This document shows positions 1 to 6,081 of a stretch of 44,738 bases of DNA, piece by piece. The position numbers and the translations under genes are program-made. The notes under the pieces are model-generated. The model was not told the DNA's origin, made no database searches, and worked only from the letters and a program-made list of their open reading frames with translations. The stretch spans positions 1 to 44,738 of IMG/VR virus record IMGVR_UViG_3300034105_002198; one strand, written 5' to 3'. The DNA is from a virus. The stretch's first letter is position 1. Every line of letters begins with the position of its first letter.

Positions 1-12
1 TGACAAGAATGC
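1..12. repeat. 12-bp terminal direct repeat, left copy
   Basis: The first 12 bases (tgacaagaatgc) are identical to the last 12 bases of the window. A 12-mer match exactly at both ends is very unlikely by chance. It either marks assembly closure of a circular or circularly permuted genome, or reflects 12-nt cohesive ends that were filled in. The position, just upstream of the small terminase gene, is where cos sites sit in lambda-type phages. Confidence 0.9.
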
Positions 13-85
13 TCGTGCCCTCGCCGGAATAGCCAGATGTCTCCCTGACAGGGGGCCCTTGTAGAAAATAATTGTCGTTAATAAC

Positions 86-136
86 ATTGTCGTATAGAGA
101 TTGTCGTATAGAGATTGTCGTATAGAGATTGTCGTA
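86..136. repeat. Tandem 14-bp repeats in the terminase-upstream non-coding region
   Basis: Three perfect tandem copies of attgtcgtatagag (86-99, 100-113, 114-127) are followed by a partial fourth (128-136). The core ACGACAAT (minus strand) also occurs at 71-78 next to AT-rich DNA. On the joined molecule the block lies upstream of the small terminase gene, with a GGGCCC palindrome at about 52-59 and GGGGCCCC at 44703-44710 nearby. Repeats here could be binding sites for the small terminase (cosB/pac-like) or promoter operators. The spacing is too short and there are no spacers, so this is not a CRISPR array. Confidence 0.8.
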
Positions 137-153
137 AGCGTATATCGTATAGA

Positions 154-684
154 CTATGTGCTCTGCGATGCCTTAGCTCTACGCTTCTCCCATCCTTGCG
201 TTGCTGCTCGTGCGTAATTCACCCTGCTACGTTGACTCTTCTGATTGCGTGTGAAGAAAGTGAAGCGGTTGCTAAAGTCCTCCGCCACCATGCTAATCCA
301 ACACCGCGTCTTGCCTAACGCTTGGGCCATATCCTCAAGCGACACGACCTTCTCTTTCTTGGTGCGTAGCATCGTTGGTGCCAGTAGCCAAATGACTGCA
401 AGCATCCTGATCAATGCCCGATACATGCCTCGCTTACTGTCGAACTGTATGCCATCAGTGACGAAGTCCATCACCTCGTACAACAACCTCGCCGCCCTGC
501 GGTTCACTTCATCCTCCAGTTCTGATGGTAGTTCACCATTTTCGAACCATCCATTGCGTGCATCGGCAATAGCTGCAAAGTCTGGTGTGACCGTAGCCAC
601 TTGCACCATGTCGTCTGGATTGTCTAGATCGCGGACCCATGCAGAGCCTAGTTTGTTATGCTTCGATTCGTCGATGTTCTTCAT
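154..684 (-). CDS. Hypothetical protein with possible helix-turn-helix
   Basis: A 176-aa protein I cannot assign to a family. Residues about 115-140 (SLEDMAQALGKTRCWISMV...) have the spacing of a helix-turn-helix, followed by a basic tail rich in Arg, Lys and Ser, so DNA binding is plausible. It is the last gene of the minus-strand series and overlaps the stop of the upstream thymidylate-synthase-fold gene by 4 bp (ATGA), which suggests translational coupling. Downstream lies only the repeat-bearing non-coding region. It could be a regulator of late genes or a packaging accessory factor. Both roles are inference. Confidence 0.75.
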   Translation of the reverse strand: MKNIDESKHNKLGSAWVRDLDNPDDMVQVATVTPDFAAIADARNGWFENGELPSELEDEVNRRAARLLYEVMDFVTDGIQFDSKRGMYRALIRMLAVIWLLAPTMLRTKKEKVVSLEDMAQALGKTRCWISMVAEDFSNRFTFFTRNQKSQRSRVNYARAATQGWEKRRAKASQST

Positions 685-1472
685 GCTCGGATGTAATTGT
701 TGATGGCGGTTGGATTTGTGTGAAGATCGTGAAGCCAGTCGATGAACGCACTCGGGTTCTCGAAGGTCCCTAGGTTCGGCATCGTGAAGGTTGGTGTTGG
801 GTCTAGCGAACCTAACACTGCCATAGCTTTAGCTCGGTCGTCTTCATACAGATGGCATGAAGCCGCCGTCAGTGTGATGTAGCCTAGCACATCAACCTTC
901 ACTCCGGCCGCTCTAAGCCGTAGAGCCAAGTAGTGCGACAACATCGAGAAGCTGAATATGTCGTACGGCCAACCTAGCCATACATCTGAGCTACGCATGG
1001 TGTCGAAGCACTGCAGTATGCCGTCGCGCAACAACCACTGCACTGACAATGTGCACGGAATGTCTCTTGATTCTGGCGGGTTCTCACGCCAGATGTTGAT
1101 GACCGCTTGCCGTGTGTTCGGGTCTTTAACGAACGCTTGAATTACTGAGTCTAGTTGAACCGCTACCTTTGGACCGTATGCGCCGTGCAGAGTTTGTCCG
1201 TCATCGGAGAACTTCGCATAGGTCGGCGCATACGGTAGCAAGGTGCTCAGGCGATTGTCGCCTGTAATAATCCACTCCGCCTCTACCGCTGCGAACTGGT
1301 GACTGAGTTTGCGACCTGGAGTCATGACGAGCGGTGAGCTCATCGATATACAACTCTGCTGCGCGAACACTTCGAACACGGTTCGGCCTCGAGTGTGAAC
1401 TTTGTGGCCGTTTTGGAGCGTGCGGTTGAGCAACGCCAACCAGGATCGGTCAGTAGATGGGATTTGTGGCAT
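681..1472 (-). CDS. Thymidylate-synthase-fold enzyme, predicted dCMP hydroxymethylase
   Basis: A 263-aa protein of the thymidylate synthase fold, matching the length of E. coli ThyA (264 aa). Visible landmarks are Glu64 in the E-x-x-W motif, Arg121 in the phosphate-binding NTR segment, the catalytic Cys140 (DIPC), the RSSDVWLG loop at 160-167, and His207/Tyr209 (HLY). In ThyA the residue after the LGLPF loop is Asn177, which selects dUMP. Here it is Asp171 (LGWPYD). Asp at this position is the known signature of T4 dCMP hydroxymethylase, so the substrate is predicted to be dCMP with methylene-tetrahydrofolate, giving 5-hydroxymethyl-dCMP. The gene follows the P-loop kinase gene with a short gap. 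A dCMP methylase activity is the main alternative. Direct evidence is limited to sequence motifs. Confidence 0.85.
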   Translation of the reverse strand: MPQIPSTDRSWLALLNRTLQNGHKVHTRGRTVFEVFAQQSCISMSSPLVMTPGRKLSHQFAAVEAEWIITGDNRLSTLLPYAPTYAKFSDDGQTLHGAYGPKVAVQLDSVIQAFVKDPNTRQAVINIWRENPPESRDIPCTLSVQWLLRDGILQCFDTMRSSDVWLGWPYDIFSFSMLSHYLALRLRAAGVKVDVLGYITLTAASCHLYEDDRAKAMAVLGSLDPTPTFTMPNLGTFENPSAFIDWLHDLHTNPTAINNYIRA

Positions 1473-1476
1473 GGGA

Positions 1477-2490
1477 TTATCGGAGTGCGTTGATTAGGTC
1501 TTGAGGAGCGTGACCAAATTTACCTACAAACGATGGATGGTAAACATCTTTGTAAGCTACGCCGATTTGATCTAAGGTTTTGGCCGCTCGACGTCCGAGC
1601 GATATGAAGGACATCGGCTTCGCCTGACTGAGCTTCGTCAACCGTTCGATGCCATCTGTATCGTTGGCATTCACCCAGATGTAATCGAGTTCGTCGACCG
1701 CAGCATCGTGCATCGCCTTCGATACGGCACGATTCGTAGCGCTTAGAGCTGCGAACGGCCATGCAGCGCAGGATTGATCTCCGACGATCACGTGAGACGC
1801 AAACTCGTAGTGACCGAGCAGATTGTGATCGTGTAAGTCAAACTTTGCTTCTTGCCACTGGCGTTCGCGTAGCGACACCGACCGTTGGAAGCTCATCAGC
1901 GCATGTTGGGTCACGTGCGGCCCGTGGAAATCAATGTCGTACAGAGCCACATCAGGACGATCATAAAGACCTCCTTGGGCGATGATGCTCTCGACATAAT
2001 CTTGATGGACTGGACCATCGTAAGTGCGGGTACCGTAGTAGAGGTCACAGTAGAGTTTGGCGAGTTGCTCGATCTCAGGACCTGGCAAATACATTTCTTC
2101 GCGATTGCGACAACTAACCGCGTGGCGATCTACTGCCGACTTAGGGTCTGGACATGCCATGACATAGACTCCACCCAGACGACGGATGACTCGGTCTAAG
2201 CCGCGAACTTCGTAGGCCAGACCCGAACCTTTGCGGTAGACTCGGCTGTAGATGTTCTCACTCATCCAACCGCGATCGAGTATGAACGTCCGGCCAGCAC
2301 GAAGACTCGCTTCGGCCTGAAGCAACACTCGGTGATTGGCTCGATACATCTCTTGGTTATCTTTGATGTAGGTCAAGTGTTCATAGCGACTGTTTGGAAA
2401 GAGCTTTTGGATAGTTTGAGCGTAGACCGTCTTGCCGACGGCGTCTGGTCCGTCGAGGATAATGAACGCGGGTGGTTGTGTTACTTGCAT
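1477..2490 (-). CDS. Deoxynucleoside monophosphate kinase-like protein with extra C-terminal domain
   Basis: The N-terminal half is a P-loop kinase of the thymidylate kinase type. It has a Walker A loop GPDAVGKT at residues 14-21 and a DRGWMSE motif at 72-78, typical of phage dTMP/dNMP kinases. The C-terminal half (about 215-337) is a separate domain with a SLGRRAAKTL segment and a late HPS motif (about 318-320), reminiscent of the uracil-DNA-glycosylase-like domain seen at the end of some phage kinases. I chose ATG at 2490 because the longer reading frame runs deep into the Nudix gene; the remaining overlap is 10 bp. Given the dCMP-hydroxymethylase-like gene downstream, a role like T4 gp1 (phosphorylating hydroxymethyl-dCMP) is likely. 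A kinase acting on bases in DNA is an alternative. Both are inference. Confidence 0.8.
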   Translation of the reverse strand: MQVTQPPAFIILDGPDAVGKTVYAQTIQKLFPNSRYEHLTYIKDNQEMYRANHRVLLQAEASLRAGRTFILDRGWMSENIYSRVYRKGSGLAYEVRGLDRVIRRLGGVYVMACPDPKSAVDRHAVSCRNREEMYLPGPEIEQLAKLYCDLYYGTRTYDGPVHQDYVESIIAQGGLYDRPDVALYDIDFHGPHVTQHALMSFQRSVSLRERQWQEAKFDLHDHNLLGHYEFASHVIVGDQSCAAWPFAALSATNRAVSKAMHDAAVDELDYIWVNANDTDGIERLTKLSQAKPMSFISLGRRAAKTLDQIGVAYKDVYHPSFVGKFGHAPQDLINALR

Positions 2491-2987
2491 GACGCGAGGA
2501 TGTCGAGGATGGTGGAAGTGTTGGTTTTGTAGAATTCCACGAATGACTTGTGGAAACCATAATCGTCGGCGAGTGTTTCGCATTCAGAGACCGGGACGAA
2601 TTTGAATTCGTCATGTTTATCGGGTTCGCGATTGATGATGCTATCGAAGTTTTCAACGTGCAACACGAACGTCGAAATGACCCAATGGAAAGCGTCAGCT
2701 TCATTGAGCACGATATTCTCGTAGTAACCAACGAAGTGCGTGCTTTGCGGTTGGAGGTTGAACTCTTCGAGCAGTTCGCGCTTAGCACACTCGACTAAGC
2801 GTTCACCGATGTCGTGAAGCCCGCTAGGCAAACTCCAGATGTTCTTAGCACTGCGGACGTTGTTGCTGCGGTGGATGATCAGAACTCTGTCACCATCGGT
2901 GACGAGCATCTGAGCTACGGTATAGGGCGTGGCTTGGGTCAAGCGTTTCCAGTCATTGCGGGGTGGTATCATGGTGCTCTGTTTCAT
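2481..2987 (-). CDS. Nudix hydrolase
   Basis: A 168-aa protein with a complete Nudix box at residues 56-78: Gly56, Glu62, Arg70-Glu71 and Glu74-Glu75 fit G-x5-E-x7-R-E-U-x-E-E-x-G-U apart from Phe in place of the last Gly. Nudix enzymes hydrolyse nucleoside diphosphates linked to another group, including dNTPs. The substrate cannot be read from the sequence. Its place directly before the kinase and the dCMP-hydroxymethylase-like enzyme suggests nucleotide-pool control, for example removing dCTP as T4 gp56 does, or sanitising an unwanted nucleotide. The start codon overlaps the stop of the 114-aa reading frame as ATGA. Confidence 0.9.
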   Translation of the reverse strand: MKQSTMIPPRNDWKRLTQATPYTVAQMLVTDGDRVLIIHRSNNVRSAKNIWSLPSGLHDIGERLVECAKRELLEEFNLQPQSTHFVGYYENIVLNEADAFHWVISTFVLHVENFDSIINREPDKHDEFKFVPVSECETLADDYGFHKSFVEFYKTNTSTILDILASCK

Positions 2988-3328
2988 TTTTGGTTTTTCT
3001 GTATTTGAACTGCATGGTGCAGTCCGAAAGTGGTATCGTAGGGGTCGTAGGGGTACTTTGAACTTGTAGGGGTCGTAGGGGTATTTCCAAATGTAGGGTC
3101 GTAGGGGTATTTGCTGGTTTGGTATGTGTTATATAAAAAGAGATACATCACTATATAACAAATACCCTCGAACCCCTGCAGTTCAGAAATACCCCAGCGA
3201 CCCCTACTGGAATCAACCACCGGCATAGCTGGCGCGCCAAGACAGTGTGGATTGGACACAACTGGTTCAGGTGAACACATGTGTTCAACTGAACTGACTG
3301 GTTTAGTGTTCAGTCGAACCGAGTTCAT
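2984..3328 (-). CDS. Possible 114-aa protein spanning the iteron region
   Basis: This reading frame overlaps the helicase stop and the Nudix start by 4 bp (ATGA) at both ends. It is preceded by a perfect Shine-Dalgarno sequence (AAGGAGGT, six bases before the ATG). These favour real translation. Against it, the protein is low in complexity and resembles no family I know, and the internal repeats fall in different codon frames (YPYDP in two copies, TPTTPT in another), so selection seems to act on the DNA rather than on the peptide. It may be a coupling ORF that keeps ribosomes moving through a cis-acting site. Confidence 0.4.
   Translation of the reverse strand: MNSVRLNTKPVSSVEHMCSPEPVVSNPHCLGAPAMPVVDSSRGRWGISELQGFEGICYIVMYLFLYNTYQTSKYPYDPTFGNTPTTPTSSKYPYDPYDTTFGLHHAVQIQKNQK
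3038..3207. repeat. Iteron cluster with AT-rich dyad, candidate replication origin
   Basis: Three direct copies of a roughly 21-bp unit, gtaggggtcgtaggggta(ttt), start at 3038, 3066 and 3093. Two inverted copies lie at 3160-3178 (degenerate) and 3187-3207 (near perfect). Between the two sets is a dyad whose 15-bp arms (ggtatgtgttatata at 3121-3135 and its near-complement ending at 3165, one mismatch) enclose an AT-rich loop. Iterons flanking an AT-rich, meltable dyad beside the helicase and primase genes fit a replication origin. A transcriptional control region is the alternative. Confidence 0.65.
3265..3294. promoter_or_regulatory. 30-bp near-perfect palindrome
   Basis: The sequence from 3265 to 3294 is its own reverse complement apart from one symmetrical pair; its core is gaacacatgtgttc. 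It begins about 30 bp after the helicase stop and precedes the iteron cluster. A second, shorter gttcagtcgaac palindrome lies at 3308-3319. It could be a dimeric protein operator or an RNA hairpin. No U tract follows. Confidence 0.6.
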
Positions 3329-4602
3329 GGTTTGACCTCCTTCATGCTAGTCAGCATCCAACTGGACCTAGCAGCGGCTCGAACGGCTCGACCGTCGTCT
3401 TTGGCCGCTAAGCGCGCTAGGTAAACACCGCACGCAGTAGGGAAGCTGAAGAGCTTGGCAGCGCTTTTATTGCCCTCGGTTAGGCACTCTTCGAGATGAG
3501 TCGAGGTCACCGTGATCGCTGTATCCTTGCCGCCAAACATCACCGACTCGATCAAATCCCACATACGTTCTTCAGGCGCGTGTTCGCCTAACGATTCCAT
3601 CAATTCAGGATGTTGATACGTCGTGATGCCGTATCGTTTATCTTTAAGTGCTTCAGGAATCTCAATGTCCATCAACCATGCCGCCATGGCGGGCAACTGC
3701 GAAATCAACAAATCCCTCCACCCAGTGAATGAGTTCAAGTCATCAGGCATTTCGTAGTCGGCCTTCATGGCTTTGAGCAGCATGATCTTGTCACTCATGG
3801 ACTCATCGATTGGTGGCAGTACCATAATGTTCTCACCGTCGGCGTTAAGCGTGATGCTGCATCGCCAAAATGGTCGAAGCGCGAACGCGTCCTTCCGTTT
3901 CTTGTGGCAGCTATGACTCAGTTCAGCGGCAATTTGCTTGAGCTCCTTACCGAAATGTCTTCGAGTTCGAATGTCAGTTCCGGCCGCTTCATCACCGATG
4001 ACCAGATGCTCCGCCCTAAACATCTCACTGTTGAATGTGGTCTCGCCAACCAGGTATCTGAATGGCTTGGCTTCTCGGCCAAAGAACGCCGTGAGCAACA
4101 TTTGGAGCAATGTCTTACCGCTGCCATGTTCACCTGCAATGGCCATGATTTGACCAGGCCTGAACTTACCGCTACTGAGGCTTTCGATGGCGATCTTCAA
4201 CCATCCATATAGGTAGACATCTTGGTCACCTAGCAGGCCGCTTATGAAGCGCTCCAGGTCATCCCAACCACCGACCTTAGGTTCCACAAAGCATGGGTCA
4301 GACGTGACTAGAATGATGCCGGCTTTATCCTTGCGTGGTCCAGCGTCGTGACCCGCAAGCGGTCCAGCGTAGAGCACGTGGTTAATGTCGACGATTCGTA
4401 GCAACTCCACGTCGACTTCGCTCATACCGCCTCCTTCCTTTGAAGTCGAGAATCCTAGCGATTGGAGTTTGAGTTTAAGATGCGTGCGGTCACATTGAAT
4501 GTATGCTCCACTTGAGGCTCTAATCCAGAAACTGCGGTCTTCCGGATCGTAGTAAGCTTCATATTCTGGTCTCGGTGAATCTTCTGGCGATGGGATGGTC
4601 AT
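3325..4602 (-). CDS. Replicative helicase of the primase-helicase type (P-loop/SF3-like)
   Basis: A 425-aa ATPase with Walker A GEHGSGKT at residues 157-164 and a Walker B-like strand HLVIGDEAA at about 199-207. The layout (about 150 residues, then an ATPase core in which the Walker B acidic pair closes a hydrophobic strand, then a region reading ITLNADGENIMVLPP) resembles the helicase half of phage and plasmid D5/DUF5906-type primase-helicases. The expected job is unwinding DNA at the fork, with the primase supplied by the separate upstream gene at 4838-5833. The start codon overlaps the stop of the small zinc-finger gene (ATGA). Confidence 0.8.
   Translation of the reverse strand: MTIPSPEDSPRPEYEAYYDPEDRSFWIRASSGAYIQCDRTHLKLKLQSLGFSTSKEGGGMSEVDVELLRIVDINHVLYAGPLAGHDAGPRKDKAGIILVTSDPCFVEPKVGGWDDLERFISGLLGDQDVYLYGWLKIAIESLSSGKFRPGQIMAIAGEHGSGKTLLQMLLTAFFGREAKPFRYLVGETTFNSEMFRAEHLVIGDEAAGTDIRTRRHFGKELKQIAAELSHSCHKKRKDAFALRPFWRCSITLNADGENIMVLPPIDESMSDKIMLLKAMKADYEMPDDLNSFTGWRDLLISQLPAMAAWLMDIEIPEALKDKRYGITTYQHPELMESLGEHAPEERMWDLIESVMFGGKDTAITVTSTHLEECLTEGNKSAAKLFSFPTACGVYLARLAAKDDGRAVRAAARSSWMLTSMKEVKP
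3335..3342 (-). promoter_or_regulatory. Perfect Shine-Dalgarno sequence, unique in this genome
   Basis: On the minus strand the sequence reads AAGGAGGT followed by six bases and then ATG at 3328. It lies inside the last codons of the helicase gene. Nearly all other starts here lack any SD-like sequence, so it stands out. It could also arise by chance from the Lys-Glu-Val codons it encodes. Confidence 0.5.
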
Positions 4603-4841
4603 GCGTTGAGTTTGGCGTGGAGAGTTGTAAGTGTATCATCACATGAGTAATTTCCGGGGGCAAAAGCCGAGCGACCGGGGGCGCAGCAGAGACACAGTTT
4701 GCAAGTGCCTCGGTGTTTGTGTCCAAGGAACAACTGAGCACAAGTTCGACACGAGCATAAGTAGTTGCCGTTCTCAAGCACAAAGTCCTCAGGGAAACTG
4801 CGAGGGCTTTTGGATAGGTCATCGATTTGTTGCGTAATCAT
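4599..4841 (-). CDS. Small cysteine-rich zinc-binding protein
   Basis: An 80-aa protein with a likely zinc site: Cys31 and Cys34 pair with Cys47 and Cys50 (CRTC ... CKLC). His41 and His43 lie between them and another CC follows at 52-53. It sits between the primase and helicase genes and overlaps both by 4 bp, so it is probably translated together with them. In many primases a zinc ribbon helps recognise template DNA. Here that module may be encoded as a separate polypeptide. This role is inference from position. Confidence 0.75.
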   Translation of the reverse strand: MITQQIDDLSKSPRSFPEDFVLENGNYLCSCRTCAQLFLGHKHRGTCKLCLCCAPGRSAFAPGNYSCDDTLTTLHAKLNA

Positions 4842-5833
4842 GGGGTGTCAAGGTATAGCAATGTTTGAATTGTTTTAGTATCTTTTCTTGTGCGGCCCGC
4901 AAGTCTGACTGGCTGCGAGGCACGCAATGTTGATGGGTCACACTTCAATCCCTTGAGCATGGCCCCAAGTTCCTTCGTGTTGTTGTCGCTCTCCCAGTCG
5001 AACCAACCATGCAACGATCGACGACCAGAGAACACTACGGCTCGAAGCTTAGCGCCCCTCGACACCATCCAGTTGAACACGGCACCGACCTGATTAACAT
5101 CAAGTTCATCAGACTCAACGACCATGTAGCGCATCGACTGGACGTTCGAGTTTGACCGGTTCTCGCTGCCTGGCTTGAATGTGCAGTGACTGATGAACTC
5201 GTGGGCCAGGTTCTTGATGCCACGCCAGTCGTCTATGGTTTTGAAGTTTTGGCGGTAGTCGAATGTCTTGCCATTGGCCTTTTGACCCACGCCAGATTGC
5301 CACGGCATTCCGGCCCAAATGTGGTCATAACCCATAAACATGGTCGCGAGGAACGTGTCGGTCTGCTCCGCTGGTGTCCATGATTCCATGCCCCCGGCTT
5401 CAGCGATCTCGGCCATCGTCCATGAGTAGTCTCGCAGTATGCCATCGAGTGCTCGGGCTCCTGCTTGATGGGCCCTTTCCTCCACGATCTTCCGCTTACG
5501 AATCTCGGCCTTCGACTCAATGGCGATGGGTGTGATGTATCGCTTGGCAGACTCAATGGCCCTGCGGACCTCGTCGTCCTTGCTGTCATCGTCCTCGAGG
5601 TCGAAGGCGGTCTTCCACGCTTCGAAGATACCGTCTTCATCCCATCCGAGCTCCAACATTCGTGGAGTCACCATGATCATAAAGTTGTTGCGGCCTTGGC
5701 CTTCGGCCGGTGGGTTCTCCAATTGGTGACCAATCCAGGTCTCCAAACGTTGCCTTGCGGCATCCAGGTTCTTGTGGTCATTGTCATGGCGGCTACCGGC
5801 CGCATTCTGACGCGCTTTCTTAGGCGGTGGCAT
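4838..5833 (-). CDS. DNA primase, archaeo-eukaryotic-primase-like
   Basis: A 331-aa protein. Its C-terminal part carries VESDEL at about 239-244 and SGRRSLHGWF at 269-278. These match the acidic strand and the sGg+SlHgW nucleotide-binding motif found in AEP/PrimPol-type primases of phages and plasmids. An Asp/Glu-rich helical region occupies residues about 60-130. The start at 5833 overlaps the end of the small zinc protein gene by 14 bp. With the helicase at 3325-4602 it forms a primase-helicase pair split over two genes. I see no second strong acidic motif upstream, so the catalytic set is only partly identified. Confidence 0.75.
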   Translation of the reverse strand: MPPPKKARQNAAGSRHDNDHKNLDAARQRLETWIGHQLENPPAEGQGRNNFMIMVTPRMLELGWDEDGIFEAWKTAFDLEDDDSKDDEVRRAIESAKRYITPIAIESKAEIRKRKIVEERAHQAGARALDGILRDYSWTMAEIAEAGGMESWTPAEQTDTFLATMFMGYDHIWAGMPWQSGVGQKANGKTFDYRQNFKTIDDWRGIKNLAHEFISHCTFKPGSENRSNSNVQSMRYMVVESDELDVNQVGAVFNWMVSRGAKLRAVVFSGRRSLHGWFDWESDNNTKELGAMLKGLKCDPSTLRASQPVRLAGRTRKDTKTIQTLLYLDTP

Positions 5834-6077
5834 GTGTGGATTCAGCTGATTGTTCTGAGAGTAGTGGTTGGCCGAACATTAGGCGGAACCGGTTGCCGAC
5901 TGGCATCTTGCCAAGCAGCACGGCCTGTTCCGCCCTACGGCGTCGGACGCAGATGACACAGAGCCGAATTCGGTCGAAGACCGATGGAGCCCATTGCCAT
6001 ACGATTGGTCCGTCGTAGATGCAACGTTCGCAGTCGTCGCAGATGAACTTTGTAGGTTCGGCTCTGTAGTCGTCCAT
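5820..6077 (-). CDS. Small zinc-ribbon-like protein
   Basis: An 85-aa protein with two Cys pairs, CDDC near residues 13-16 and CVIC near 40-43, spaced as in a zinc ribbon, and an Arg-rich stretch (RRRRAEQ) just after. It lies between the DNA polymerase and the primase genes with almost no gap on either side. DNA or RNA binding in replication is a reasonable guess; no specific family is recognised. Confidence 0.75.
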   Translation of the reverse strand: MDDYRAEPTKFICDDCERCIYDGPIVWQWAPSVFDRIRLCVICVRRRRAEQAVLLGKMPVGNRFRLMFGQPLLSEQSAESTHATA

Positions 6078-6081
6078 GGGA

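Noticed and set aside
86-136. CRISPR-like array
   Set aside because: Units are only 14 bp, tandem without spacers, and there are no cas genes.
2381-2788. 135-aa minus-strand frame
   Set aside because: It is a shadow frame of the Nudix and kinase genes, rich in Ser/Thr/Arg and without motif.
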